Below are positions 1 to 8,363 of a stretch of DNA of 64,000 nt, one piece after another (positions within the stretch are counted from its first letter, which is position 1; every line of letters starts with the position of its first letter). The notes under the pieces are model-generated. The model had not been told where the DNA came from. It did no database searches and saw only the letters and a program-made list of their open reading frames with translations. Source of the stretch: Oscillospiraceae bacterium (GTDB lineage: Bacteria > Bacillota > Clostridia > Oscillospirales > Oscillospiraceae); the NCBI GenBank assembly GCA_021770845.1, contig JAETQF010000001.1, positions 62,001 through 126,000 of the forward strand, read 5' to 3'. The translations under genes and the position numbers were made by a program.

Positions 1-493
1 TGGCGGCGTTCCCCATCACCCTGGCGGGAAAGACCGCCGCCGACATCGGCGCGTCCACCGGGGGCTTCACCGACTGTATGCTGCAAAACGGGGCGGCCCG
101 GGTGTACGCCGTGGACGTGGGCTACGGCCAGCTGGCCTGGGCCATCCGGAACGACCCGAGGGTGGTGTGCCTGGAGCGCACCAACGCCCGGTACCTCACG
201 GCGGAGCAGATCCCGGAGCCGCTGGACTTTGCCTCCATTGACGTATCCTTCATCTCCCTGGGGCTGATTCTGCCTGCCCTGCGCCCTCTGTTGAAGGAGG
301 AGGGCGAGGTGGCGGCCCTGGTGAAGCCCCAGTTTGAGGCGGGCCGGGAAAAGGTGGGCAAAAAAGGGGTGGTGCGGGATCCCGCCGTCCACCTGGAGGT
401 GCTGGTCTGAGGACTGGGGCCGGATCGGATGGAGATTTTGATCTGCGGGAGCTGGTGCGCCAATCCCATGAGACGCTGAAAGAGGGGGAATAA
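1..493 (+). pseudogene. tlyA: TlyA-family rRNA 2'-O-methyltransferase, 5' cut by window edge and 3' part broken
   Basis: The frame open from base 3 encodes the Rossmann-fold methyltransferase core of TlyA (16S/23S rRNA ribose methylation; 'hemolysin A' family). It shows the SAM-binding [14 protein letters not shown], the [12 protein letters not shown] strand with the conserved Asp, and the [12 protein letters not shown] catalytic Lys region. Translation stops at 408-410 just after HLEVLV. Normally about 35-40 more residues with a SPxxGPEGNxEF-type motif follow, then a short tail. The tail is still present in another frame (413-493, reading GSDGDFDLRELV...SHETLKEGE and ending TAA at 491-493), but the segment between is absent. 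A deletion with a frame change therefore removed the motif holding the last catalytic residue (Glu) of the K-D-K-E tetrad. The gene lies 1 nt before nadK, as expected for a tlyA-nadK operon. Either a true pseudogene or a sequence error. Confidence 0.8.
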
Positions 494-494
494 C

Positions 495-1361
495 ATGAAG
501 GTGGTGCTCAGCCCAAACCCGTACCGGGATCGGGGGCTTCGCGCGGCCCAGTTTGCCCGCCGGGTGCTGGAGCGCAGCGGGGTGGAGACGATAATATGCC
601 TGCCCTTTGAGCTGGACGAGGGGAGCCGCCTGGAGCTGCCCGCCGATCAGCCGCTGGGCCGCCTGGCCCAGGAGTTGGAGGGGGCGGACGTGCTGGTGTG
701 CTTCGGCGGGGACGGCACCATCCTTCACGCCGCTCGGGAGGCCACCGCCCGGAATGTGCCCGTGCTGGGGGTGAATCTGGGCAGCATCGGCTTCATGGCG
801 GAGCTGGAGCACAACGAGCTGTCCCTGCTGTCCCGGCTGGCCGGAGGGCGGTTCGGCGTGGAGCGGCGGATGATGCTGGACGTGACGGTGCGGCGGGAGG
901 GCCGCCCGGTGTTCACCGAGACGGCGCTGAACGACGCGGTGGTGACCAAGGGGGCGGTGGCCCGGGTGCTGGATCTGGAGGTGACGGGGGATCGGGTGGT
1001 GATCTCGTCCTTCTCCGGGGATGGGCTGGTGGCGGCTACCCCCACCGGATCCACCGCCTACTCCATGGCGGCGGGGGGGCCCATCGTGGAGCCCACGGCG
1101 GAGAACATCATCATCTCGCCCATCTGCGCCCACTCCCTCCACGCCAAGCCCTTTGTGCTGGACAGCGCCCGCGCTGTGGGCATACGGGTGGCCCCGGGGA
1201 GCAAAAAGACCGCCTATCTCTCGGTGGACGGAGGGCGGGCCTTTCGGGTGCAGCCCGGGGACTGGGTGGAGTGCCGCCGATCCCGGCAGGTCACCCGGCT
1301 GGTGAAGCTCACCGGGCGCAGCTTTTATGAGCGGATCAATCAAAAATTAGGCAAGGCGTAA
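495..1361 (+). CDS. nadK: NAD kinase
   Basis: ATP-dependent phosphorylation of NAD+ to NADP+ in the cytoplasm. The 288-aa product has the family hallmarks: GGDGT at residues 71-75, GVNLGSIGF near 92-100, the ALND motif near 144, and the NAD-binding TPTGSTAYS stretch at about 182-190, then the Gly-rich GGPIVEP. Length is typical. The ATG at 495 follows GAGGGGG at good spacing and lies 1 nt after the remnant tlyA tail. The order tlyA-nadK-(argR)-recN is common in Firmicutes; here argR is missing and recN follows about 50 nt downstream. Confidence 0.95.
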   Translation: MKVVLSPNPYRDRGLRAAQFARRVLERSGVETIICLPFELDEGSRLELPADQPLGRLAQELEGADVLVCFGGDGTILHAAREATARNVPVLGVNLGSIGFMAELEHNELSLLSRLAGGRFGVERRMMLDVTVRREGRPVFTETALNDAVVTKGAVARVLDLEVTGDRVVISSFSGDGLVAATPTGSTAYSMAAGGPIVEPTAENIIISPICAHSLHAKPFVLDSARAVGIRVAPGSKKTAYLSVDGGRAFRVQPGDWVECRRSRQVTRLVKLTGRSFYERINQKLGKA

Positions 1362-1413
1362 CGCCCGGACGGGACAGGACGGGCCCGGCGGTTCACGCTG
1401 AAATAAGGGGGAT

Positions 1414-3120
1414 ATGAGGATGCTCTCCTTGCTTCACATTGAAAATATCGCGGTGATCTCCCAGGCGGACATCGCCTTTGACGAGGGCTTCAACGTGCTC
1501 ACCGGCGAGACGGGAGCGGGCAAATCCATCGTGATCGACGCCATCGGGGCCATCATGGGGGAGCGCACCAGCCGGGATCTGATCCGCACCGGGGCGAAGT
1601 CCGCCCGGGTGTCGGCGGTGTTCCGGGATCTGCCCAACCTGGCATGGTTTGAGCGGCAGGGCGTGGCCCCGGACGAGAACGGGGAGCTGCTCATTGAGCG
1701 GGCCATCCAGGGGGACGGGAAGAACGTGTGCCGGGTGAACGGCAGGCCCCTGCTGGTGACCCAGCTGCGGGAGCTGGGGTGCCAGCTGCTGAACATACAC
1801 GGCCAGCACGACGGGCAGCAGCTTCTGGACGAGGAGTGCCACCTGGACTATCTGGACAGCTTCGGCGGTACAGGGGAGCGGAGGGCGGCCTATGCCGGGG
1901 CCTATGAGAAAGTGCGGGCCCTGAGCCGGGAGCGGGACGAGCTCCAGATGGACGACGCGGAAAAGGCCCGCCGGATCGACACCCTGACCTACCAGATCGA
2001 GGAGCTGGAGCGGGCGGAGCTCAAGGAGGGCGAGGAGGAGGAGCTGTCCGCCCGCCGGGAGGTGCTGCGCAACGCCGAGCGGCTCACCGAGGCGGTGGAC
2101 GGGGCGTGGCAGGCCCTCACCGGCGGGGACGACGGGGAGGGGGCCGTGTCCCTGCTGATGGAGGCGGAAAACCGGCTGGCTCAGGGAGGGCGGCACAGCG
2201 AGGATTTGAAGGTCCTGTCGGAAAAGGCGGCCCAGCTCCGGTGCGACGCGGACGATCTGGCGGAGCTGGTGCGGGATCTGCGGGGGACGCTGGATTTCTA
2301 CCCCGGGGAGCTGGACGAGCTGGAGGAGCGGTTGGACAAGCTGTACCGGCTGAAGAAGAAGTACGGCGGCAGCACGGCGGAGATGCTGGACTATCTGGAG
2401 AAGTGCCGCGGGGAGCTGGACGCCATTCAATTCTCCGAGGATCGCATCGCCCGGCTGGACAAGGAGCTGGCCAAGGCCCTTGCGCTTGCTAAGGAGCAAG
2501 GGGAACTCCTTTCCACCCAGCGGCGGGAGGCGGCCCAGCGGCTGTCCGCCCGGATCCAGTCGGAGCTGAAGGAGCTGGATATGCCCAAGGTGCGCTTTGA
2601 GGTGGAGTTCGGCTCCAAGGACGCCCCCGACGGCATGGACGCCGCCGGCATGGACACGGTGCGCTTCCTCATGTCCGCCAACGTGGGGGAGGATCTGAAG
2701 CCCATCAATAGAATTGCCTCCGGCGGCGAGCTGTCCCGGATCATGCTGGCGCTGAAGAACGTGCTGGCGGAGACGGAGCAGGTGACCACCCTGATCTTCG
2801 ACGAGGTGGACACCGGCGTATCCGGCCGGGCGGCGGGCAAGGTGGCCCGAAAGCTGTTTCAAGTGTCCAGCACCAAGCAGGTGCTGTGCGTCACCCACCT
2901 GCCCCAGATCGCCGCCATGGGGGACGTGCACTTCTCCGTGGAGAAGGGGGAGCAGGATGGGCGCACTTTCACCCGGGTGGAGCGGCTGGATCGGCCCCGC
3001 CGCCGGGAGGAGCTGGCCCGGCTCAGCGGGGGCGAGGTCACCGCCGTCATGCTGGACGGGGCGGAGGAGCTGCTGTCCGCCGCGGAGGAGTTCAAGAAAA
3101 AGGCTGGGAAAACAAGATGA
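1414..3120 (+). CDS. recN: DNA repair protein RecN
   Basis: SMC-like ATPase acting in double-strand break repair. The 568-aa product has an N-terminal Walker A (GETGAGKS, residues 31-38), a long charged coiled-coil middle, and a C-terminal head with the ABC signature ASGGELSR (near 435) and Walker B LIFDEVDTG (near 462). AAGGGGGAT upstream supports the start at 1414; the ATG two codons later (1420) is also possible. The stop codon overlaps the next start (ATGA at 3117-3120), so the HAD gene is translationally coupled. Confidence 0.96.
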   Translation: MRMLSLLHIENIAVISQADIAFDEGFNVLTGETGAGKSIVIDAIGAIMGERTSRDLIRTGAKSARVSAVFRDLPNLAWFERQGVAPDENGELLIERAIQGDGKNVCRVNGRPLLVTQLRELGCQLLNIHGQHDGQQLLDEECHLDYLDSFGGTGERRAAYAGAYEKVRALSRERDELQMDDAEKARRIDTLTYQIEELERAELKEGEEEELSARREVLRNAERLTEAVDGAWQALTGGDDGEGAVSLLMEAENRLAQGGRHSEDLKVLSEKAAQLRCDADDLAELVRDLRGTLDFYPGELDELEERLDKLYRLKKKYGGSTAEMLDYLEKCRGELDAIQFSEDRIARLDKELAKALALAKEQGELLSTQRREAAQRLSARIQSELKELDMPKVRFEVEFGSKDAPDGMDAAGMDTVRFLMSANVGEDLKPINRIASGGELSRIMLALKNVLAETEQVTTLIFDEVDTGVSGRAAGKVARKLFQVSSTKQVLCVTHLPQIAAMGDVHFSVEKGEQDGRTFTRVERLDRPRRREELARLSGGEVTAVMLDGAEELLSAAEEFKKKAGKTR

Positions 3121-3905
3121 TCAAGGCGCTGTTTTTTGATGTGGACGGGACGCTGGTGTCCTTCCGGCAGAAGTTCTTGTCCGACAGGCTGCTGGCGGAT
3201 CTGGCCGCCCTGCGGGAGCGGGGGATCAAAACCTTTCTCAGCACGGGCCGGGCCCTGCAGGATCTGGAGCGCACCGGGATGCTCCGGGGGGCGCGGTTTG
3301 ACGGCTATGTGACCATTAACGGCCAGTTCTGCTGCGATGAGGACGGCGTTTCCTTCCGGGATCGGCCCATCGATCTGGACGATATGCGGGGGGCCTATCA
3401 GGTGATGCGGGACAACCCCGGCATAGCCGCCCTGCTGGAGGGGAACGGGGAGAGCTGGCTGACCCGGATTGACGACAGGGTGCGGGAGATCTACCGGTTC
3501 CTCCACACGGAGCCCTACCCCGTGTGCCCCCTGGAGGAGCTGATCAGCGGCAGGGTATATCAGTTTGTCCCCTTTGTGAGCACGGAGGAGGCCAAGCCGT
3601 TTCTGGATGGGATGCCGGGGTGCATCCACACCCGCTGGCACCCCATGGGCCTGGATATCATGCCCAGAGACGGGGGCAAGGATGTGGGCGTCCGGGCGGC
3701 TATGGAGCGGTACGGGCTGGCCCGGGACGAGATCATGGCCTTCGGCGACGGGGAGAACGATATGCCCATGCTGAGGCTGGCGGGGACGGCGGTGGCCATG
3801 GGCAACGCCGGCGAACCGGTGAAGGAGCTGGCGGACTATGTGACGGCCCAGGTGGAGAAGGACGGCGTCTCTCAGGCCCTGCGGCACTTCGGCCTGCTGC
3901 CCTGA
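3117..3905 (+). CDS. HAD-superfamily Cof-type phosphatase
   Basis: 262-aa haloacid dehalogenase-like hydrolase of the Cof/YbiV class, predicted to remove phosphate from small metabolites such as sugar or cofactor phosphates; the substrate cannot be told. Motif I DVDGT lies at residues 8-12 and carries the nucleophile Asp8 and Asp10. STGR is motif II. A C2-type cap fills the middle, and GDGENDMPML near 209 is motif IV. The ATG overlaps the recN stop (ATGA). A strong hairpin terminator follows. Confidence 0.88.
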   Translation: MIKALFFDVDGTLVSFRQKFLSDRLLADLAALRERGIKTFLSTGRALQDLERTGMLRGARFDGYVTINGQFCCDEDGVSFRDRPIDLDDMRGAYQVMRDNPGIAALLEGNGESWLTRIDDRVREIYRFLHTEPYPVCPLEELISGRVYQFVPFVSTEEAKPFLDGMPGCIHTRWHPMGLDIMPRDGGKDVGVRAAMERYGLARDEIMAFGDGENDMPMLRLAGTAVAMGNAGEPVKELADYVTAQVEKDGVSQALRHFGLLP

Positions 3906-3931
3906 AAATAGAAATATCTTCAAATTTATGC

Positions 3932-3992
3932 AAAAACCAGGAAGCAGAAGGGGGCAAAGCCGCAAATTTCCTCCTGCTCACCTGGTTTTTTT
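3932..3992 (+). terminator. Rho-independent terminator after the nadK-recN-HAD operon
   Basis: AAAAACCAGG (from 3932) pairs with CCTGGTTTTTTT (3981-3992). An inner AGCAG/CTGCT pairing extends the stem, and seven T follow the stem. Confidence 0.8.
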
Positions 3993-4034
3993 CCTCTGAA
4001 GTGGAATTATTTCGTGTATTCCGCAATTTTATGG

Positions 4035-4063
4035 TTGCATTGTCAACAAAAAAAGGGTATACT
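4035..4063 (+). promoter_or_regulatory. SigA-type promoter for the CarD-family gene
   Basis: TTGCAT (4035-4040), 17-bp spacer, TATACT (4058-4063), in an AT-rich stretch that contrasts with the surrounding coding DNA. It lies about 40 bases before the CarD start codon. Confidence 0.75.
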
Positions 4064-4103
4064 ATTTCTGGAATATTATACATATGCTAAAGGGGGCGAA
4101 AAG

Positions 4104-4583
4104 GTGTACCAGGTGGGAGATAAGGTGGTGCATCCCATGCATGGCGCAGGGGTGATCGATTCCATTGTGCAGCGCAAGGTGGCGGGAAAGCTGGAGAACT
4201 ATTATCTGCTCAAGCTGTCGGTGGGCAGCATGACGGTGATGATCCCCACGGAGAACACCCAGGAGATCGGCGTGCGCCCCGTGGTATCCGGGCAGGAGGC
4301 GGAAAGCCTCCTCAACGCCATGGAAGGCATCGAGGTGGACATGACCCAGAACTGGAACCGGCGCTACCGGGAGAACATGGTGCGCCTGAAAAGCGGGGAT
4401 CTGCTGGAGGTGGCCCGGGTGGTGAAGGGGCTGCTGATCCGGGAGGATCAGCGGGGCCTGTCCAACGGGGAGCGGAAGATGCTCCACACCGCCAAGCAGA
4501 TCCTGATCTCCGAGCTGGTGCTGGCCCAGAGCCTGCCGTATAAGACGGTGGAGGAAAACATTGACACGGTGCTGAGCCACTGA
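4104..4583 (+). CDS. CarD-family transcriptional regulator
   Basis: 159-aa protein with the N-terminal CarD/RNA-polymerase-interacting (Tudor-like) fold: YQVGDKVVHPMHGAGVI opens the protein, and a helical C-terminal domain follows. CarD/CdnL proteins bind the RNA polymerase beta lobe and tune open-complex stability. The GTG at 4104 is chosen because AGGGGG (4091-4096) sits 7 nt upstream and homology begins exactly there. An in-frame upstream extension would lie inside the promoter. Followed by a hairpin terminator, so largely monocistronic. In many Clostridia CarD sits beside ispD, as here. Confidence 0.9.
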   Translation: MYQVGDKVVHPMHGAGVIDSIVQRKVAGKLENYYLLKLSVGSMTVMIPTENTQEIGVRPVVSGQEAESLLNAMEGIEVDMTQNWNRRYRENMVRLKSGDLLEVARVVKGLLIREDQRGLSNGERKMLHTAKQILISELVLAQSLPYKTVEENIDTVLSH

Positions 4584-4598
4584 AGCGATAAGCGGGAG

Positions 4599-4619
4599 GG
4601 AGCCGAAGGGCTCCTTTTT
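4599..4619 (+). terminator. Terminator between carD-like gene and ispD
   Basis: GGAGCC (4599-4604), loop GAAG, GGCTCC (4609-4614), then TTTTT. Short but canonical; probably leaky, since no clear promoter is visible before ispD. Confidence 0.7.
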
Positions 4620-4639
4620 GCGCGGGAGGGAGATTCTTT

Positions 4640-5362
4640 ATGGGCCTGTTTCGCAGAAAAAAGAAGGAACCGGAGGCGCTGTGCTCCGCTGTGATTGTGG
4701 CCGCCGGGCTGTCCAGCCGCATGGGGCTGGACAAGCTGCTGGCGGAGGTGGGGGGCGTTCCGGTGATTGTGCGCTGTGTCGAGGCGTTCCAGCGGGCCCC
4801 CAGCGTGGCTGAGGTGGTGGTGGTCACCCGGGAGGAGCTGGTGCCCGAGGTGGCCCGGCTGTGCCAGGACTTCCGGCTGGACAAGGTGTCCAAGGTGATC
4901 CGGGGCGGGGAGAACCGCACCCAGTCCGCCCGTCTGGGCACGCTGGAGGCCCGGCAGGACACGCCGCTCCTGGCCATCCACGACGGGGCCCGGCCCTTTG
5001 TCTCCGTGCAAGTCATCGAGGACGCCATCGCCCAGGCCGCCCAAAACGGCGCCGCCGCCCCCGCCGTCCCGGTGAAGGACACCATCAAGGCGGCGGAAAA
5101 CGGGATCGTCACCCAGACGCCGGATCGGGCGTCGCTGTATGCGGTGCAGACCCCTCAGGTGTTTGACGCCTCCCTGATTCGGGCCGCGCTGCAAAAGGCG
5201 CTGGACGACGGGGAGGAGCTCACCGATGACTGCGCCGCCGTGGAGCGGCTGGGCATGAAGGTGGCGCTCACCCGGGGGGACGAGCGGAACATCAAGCTGA
5301 CCACCCCCATCGATCTGGAGATCGGGGAGCTGCTGGCGCAGGAGGAGGCGGCCGCCCTGTGA
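4640..5362 (+). CDS. ispD: 2-C-methyl-D-erythritol 4-phosphate cytidylyltransferase
   Basis: Transfers CMP from CTP to MEP in the non-mevalonate isoprenoid pathway. The 240-aa product has the nucleotidyltransferase signature [14 protein letters not shown] (about 21-34), a conserved RGGENRTQS element, and DGARPF in the middle. A short basic N-terminal extension (RRKKK) precedes the domain. The stop overlaps the GTG start of ispF (GTGA at 5359-5362), coupling consecutive MEP-pathway enzymes. Confidence 0.95.
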   Translation: MGLFRRKKKEPEALCSAVIVAAGLSSRMGLDKLLAEVGGVPVIVRCVEAFQRAPSVAEVVVVTREELVPEVARLCQDFRLDKVSKVIRGGENRTQSARLGTLEARQDTPLLAIHDGARPFVSVQVIEDAIAQAAQNGAAAPAVPVKDTIKAAENGIVTQTPDRASLYAVQTPQVFDASLIRAALQKALDDGEELTDDCAAVERLGMKVALTRGDERNIKLTTPIDLEIGELLAQEEAAAL

Positions 5363-5832
5363 GAATCGGGCATGGATATGACGTGCACCGCCTGACGGAG
5401 GGGCGGAAGCTGATCCTGGGCGGGGTGGAGATCCCCTTTGAGAAGGGGCTGCTGGGCCATTCGGACGCGGACGTGCTCTCACACGCGGTGATGGACGCCC
5501 TGCTGGGGGCGGCGGCGCTGGGGGACATCGGCCAGCTGTTCCCGGACAGCGACCCGGCCTATGCAGGGGCGGACAGCCTGCTTTTGCTCCGCAGGGTGGC
5601 AGATGTGCTGGCGGAGCACGGATATGCCGTGGGCAATGTGGACGCCACGGTGCTGGCCCAGCGGCCCAAGCTGGCCCCCCACATTCCGGAGATGCGGGAG
5701 CGGCTGGCCGCCGCCATGGGCATTGAACCCGGCCGGGTGAGCGTGAAGGCCACCACCGAGGAGGGCCTGGGCTTTACCGGAGCGGGGGAGGGCATCGCCG
5801 CCCACGCGGTGGCCCTCCTCAACGAAAACTGA
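5359..5832 (+). CDS. ispF: 2-C-methyl-D-erythritol 2,4-cyclodiphosphate synthase
   Basis: 157-aa trimeric zinc enzyme that cyclises CDP-ME 2-phosphate to MEcPP. Metal ligands are visible as DVH (Asp8, His10) and His42 in [11 protein letters not shown]; the C-terminal [10 protein letters not shown] motif is conserved. GTG start, overlapping the ispD stop. A long perfect hairpin terminator closes the transcript. Confidence 0.96.
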   Translation: MRIGHGYDVHRLTEGRKLILGGVEIPFEKGLLGHSDADVLSHAVMDALLGAAALGDIGQLFPDSDPAYAGADSLLLLRRVADVLAEHGYAVGNVDATVLAQRPKLAPHIPEMRERLAAAMGIEPGRVSVKATTEEGLGFTGAGEGIAAHAVALLNEN

Positions 5833-5843
5833 ACCTGGAACCC

Positions 5844-5888
5844 GCGTCCCCCTCAGGGCATAGAATGGCCTTGAGGGGGACGCTTTTT
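5844..5888 (+). terminator. Terminator after ispDF
   Basis: GCGTCCCCCTCA (5844-5855) pairs with TGAGGGGGACGC, with inner GGC/GCC pairing, and is followed by TTTTT (5884-5888). Very stable stem. Confidence 0.88.
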
Positions 5889-5938
5889 CGTCCCTTTCCA
5901 AGGGCAATCAGAAGCTACGGAAAAGGAAGGGTGGGCTT

Positions 5939-6193
5939 ATGGTTTATTATCTGATCATCTGCCGCTCGCTGACCTACGCCCAGCGCACCGCCCATGTGCT
6001 GGAGCGGGCGGGCATCCCCGGATATGTGCTCCGCGCCCCCAAGCTGATCTCCAAGGAGGGCTGCGGCTACTGCGTGCGCATCCCGGAGCGGCGGCTCACC
6101 GACGCGCTCATGGTGCTGCGCCGGGAGGGGATGGCCCCCAAGCAGGTCTTTCTCCAGTCGGCGGACGGCGAATACAGCGAGGTGAAGGCATGA
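5939..6193 (+). CDS. DUF3343 protein (putative sulfur/selenium carrier-like)
   Basis: 84-aa protein. The DUF3343 family is small, carries a conserved Cys near its middle (here EGCGYCVR), and is typically encoded next to a class-V aminotransferase/cysteine desulfurase. That is seen here: its stop overlaps the start of such a gene (ATGA at 6190-6193). A role as acceptor or carrier of sulfur or selenium from the desulfurase is an inference from family annotation and context, not proven. Start ATG 5939 follows GGAAGGG. Confidence 0.8.
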   Translation: MVYYLIICRSLTYAQRTAHVLERAGIPGYVLRAPKLISKEGCGYCVRIPERRLTDALMVLRREGMAPKQVFLQSADGEYSEVKA

Positions 6194-7320
6194 TCTATCT
6201 GGACAGCGCGGCGACTACGCTGGAAAAGCCCCAGGCGGTGCCCGCCCGCACCGCCTGGGCCATGACCCACCTGGCCAGCCCGGGCCGGGGCGGGTACTGC
6301 GCGGGCATGGGGGCGGCGGAGCTGGTCTACCGGACGCGGGAGCGGGCGGCGGAACTGTTTCACGTGGGGGATCCGGAGCGGGTGGCGCTCACCTCCAACG
6401 CCACCCACGGGCTGAATATCGCCATTCATACCCTGGTGCCTGCCGGCGGGACGGTGGTGATCTCGGGCTATGAGCACAACGCGGTGACCCGGCCCCTCCA
6501 CGCCATCCCGGGACTCAAGATCAGGGTGGCGGCGGGGCCGCTGTTCGACGCCGACGGCGTGTGCGCCGCCTTTGAGCGGGAGATCACGGACGGGGTGGAC
6601 GCGGTGATCTGCAACCACGTCTCCAATGTGTTCGGCTTCATCCTGCCGGTGGAGCGGATTGCGGCCCTGTGCCGGGAGCGGGGCGTGCCCCTCATTGTGG
6701 ACGCCTCCCAGTCCGCCGGGATTCTGCCGGTGGATCTGGAGGGCTGGGGGGCGGCGTTTGTGGCCATGCCGGGGCACAAGGGGCTGTACGGCCCCCAGGG
6801 CACCGGGCTGCTGCTGTGCGGGGGAGAGGCGCAGCCCCTGCTCTACGGGGGCACGGGCAGCCTGTCCGTCCGGCAGGAGATGCCGGACTTTCTCCCCGAC
6901 CGGCTGGAGGCCGGCACCCAGAACGTGTGCGGCGCGGCCGGGCTGCTGGCGGGGATGGAGTTTGTGGCCCGCAAGGGCACGCAGCGCATCCATGCCCACG
7001 AGCGGAGCCTTGCCTGCCGGATGATGGATCGGCTGGAACGGCTGCCCGGTGTGACCGTGTACCGGGGGCCGGATCAGAGCGGCCTGTTCTCCGCCGTGGT
7101 GGACGGCATGGACTGCGAGGAGACGGCGGAGGCGCTGACGCGGCGGGGGATCGCGGTGCGGGCGGGGCTCCACTGCGCGCCGCTGGCCCACCGGTCGGCG
7201 GGGACGGCGGACACCGGCACCGTCCGGTTCAGCTTTTCCGCCTTTAACCGCGCCGAACAGGTGGATCGGGCGGCGGAGGCGCTGGGCGGCATTGTGAAAG
7301 ACGGCAAAAAGGCGTGGTAA
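6190..7320 (+). CDS. Class-V aminotransferase / cysteine desulfurase-like PLP enzyme
   Basis: 376-aa fold-type I PLP enzyme related to NifS/CsdA. It shows the N-terminal YLDSAATTLEKP, the TSNATHGLN cofactor-binding turn, and the PLP Lys in PGHKGLYGPQGTG (Lys197). Near the C-terminus, RAGLHCAPLAH supplies the Cys expected to carry persulfide. The gene is translationally coupled to the DUF3343 gene, suggesting the pair acts together in sulfur (or selenium) mobilisation. The stop codon is embedded in a terminator hairpin. Confidence 0.88.
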   Translation: MIYLDSAATTLEKPQAVPARTAWAMTHLASPGRGGYCAGMGAAELVYRTRERAAELFHVGDPERVALTSNATHGLNIAIHTLVPAGGTVVISGYEHNAVTRPLHAIPGLKIRVAAGPLFDADGVCAAFEREITDGVDAVICNHVSNVFGFILPVERIAALCRERGVPLIVDASQSAGILPVDLEGWGAAFVAMPGHKGLYGPQGTGLLLCGGEAQPLLYGGTGSLSVRQEMPDFLPDRLEAGTQNVCGAAGLLAGMEFVARKGTQRIHAHERSLACRMMDRLERLPGVTVYRGPDQSGLFSAVVDGMDCEETAEALTRRGIAVRAGLHCAPLAHRSAGTADTGTVRFSFSAFNRAEQVDRAAEALGGIVKDGKKAW

Positions 7321-7335
7321 ATCCACGCCTTTTTT
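7306..7335 (+). terminator. Terminator overlapping the aminotransferase stop codon
   Basis: AAAAAGGCGTGG (7306-7317), loop TAAAT, CCACGCC TTTTTT (to 7335). The TAA stop is inside the loop. Confidence 0.85.
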
Positions 7336-7378
7336 GTAGGATAAATTTTGAATTTTCTTTGATTTATCTGTGATTTGC

Positions 7379-7407
7379 TTGCCAACCGACAGAGGATACG
7401 GTATAAT
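7379..7407 (+). promoter_or_regulatory. SigA-type promoter for cdaA-cdaR
   Basis: TTGCCA (7379-7384), 17 bp, perfect TATAAT (7402-7407); about 50 nt upstream of the cdaA start. Confidence 0.85.
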
Positions 7408-7457
7408 AGTACAGACTGATCGGACGCTCCGCCTTGGGGCGGCGGGGAAGGGGATGG

Positions 7458-8363
7458 ATGCGTATGGATATGATTTGGCAGGCGTTGGAGTCGGCGCCGG
7501 AGTATCTGAAGCTCATCGGCTTTTTTGATATTCTGGACATGGCGATCATCGCCTTTGGGATCTATCACCTGCTCCGTTTTGTCCGCAAGAGCCGCTCCGG
7601 GCAGGTGGTGAAGGCCATCGTGTTCCTGCTGGTGGCCATGGTGCTGTCCAGCAGCAGCGTCCTGCACCTGCGGGTGGTGAGCTTTGTGCTCACCAATGCC
7701 ATGGAGCTGGGCGTCATCGCCCTGATCATCATCTTCCAGCCCGAGCTGCGCCGCTTCCTGGAGCAGATGGGCAGCGGAAAGCTCAAAGAGCTGTTTGTGG
7801 CGGAGACCTACGGAACCGATGTGGAGAGCGCCATCAAGGAGACAGTGGAGGCCTACGCCGCCATGTCCCGGGACAAGGTGGGGGCTCTGATGGTGTTTGA
7901 ACGGCGCACCATGCTGGACGATATGCTCAAGACGGGCACCACCCTGGACTGCCAGGTGTCCGCCGAGTTGCTGAAGAATCTGTTCTGGAACAAAGCGCCC
8001 CTCCACGATGGGGCGGTGATTGTACGCAACGGGCGCATTGTGGGGGCGGGCTGTATGCTCCCGCTGTCGGGTAACGTGAACCTGAGCCGGGATCTGGGGA
8101 TGCGCCACCGGGCGGGCATTGGCGTCAGCGAGAATTCCGACGCGGTGGTGGCCATCGTCTCCGAGGAGACGGGATCCATCTCGGTGGCGGTGAACGGGAT
8201 GCTCAAGCGCCACCTGTCCCCGGACACCCTGGAGCGGCTGCTGCGCATGGAGCTGATGCCGGCGGTGGACGAGGAGAACAAGCCGGTTTCCGCCGCGGCC
8301 CGGCTGACCAGTGTATTCAAGGGCATTAAGGGAGATAATTCCAATGGGAAAGAAGATTCTTGA
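7458..8363 (+). CDS. cdaA: Diadenylate cyclase CdaA
   Basis: Makes c-di-AMP from two ATP at the membrane. About 301 aa: three N-terminal hydrophobic segments (roughly residues 15-85) and a DAC domain with both catalytic motifs, DGA (in LHDGAVIV, Asp184) and RHR (216-218), followed by SEETGSISVA. Two starts are possible, ATG 7458 or ATG 7464; AAGGGG at 7448-7453 fits 7464 slightly better. The reading frame runs 20 nt into the next gene. In other Firmicutes cdaA-cdaR is followed by glmM; here it is not. Confidence 0.95.
   Translation: MRMDMIWQALESAPEYLKLIGFFDILDMAIIAFGIYHLLRFVRKSRSGQVVKAIVFLLVAMVLSSSSVLHLRVVSFVLTNAMELGVIALIIIFQPELRRFLEQMGSGKLKELFVAETYGTDVESAIKETVEAYAAMSRDKVGALMVFERRTMLDDMLKTGTTLDCQVSAELLKNLFWNKAPLHDGAVIVRNGRIVGAGCMLPLSGNVNLSRDLGMRHRAGIGVSENSDAVVAIVSEETGSISVAVNGMLKRHLSPDTLERLLRMELMPAVDEENKPVSAAARLTSVFKGIKGDNSNGKEDS

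Noticed and set aside
1362-1413. Missing argR between nadK and recN as evidence of a deletion
   Set aside because: Many Clostridia have argR elsewhere; the 50-nt gap looks like an ordinary intergenic region.
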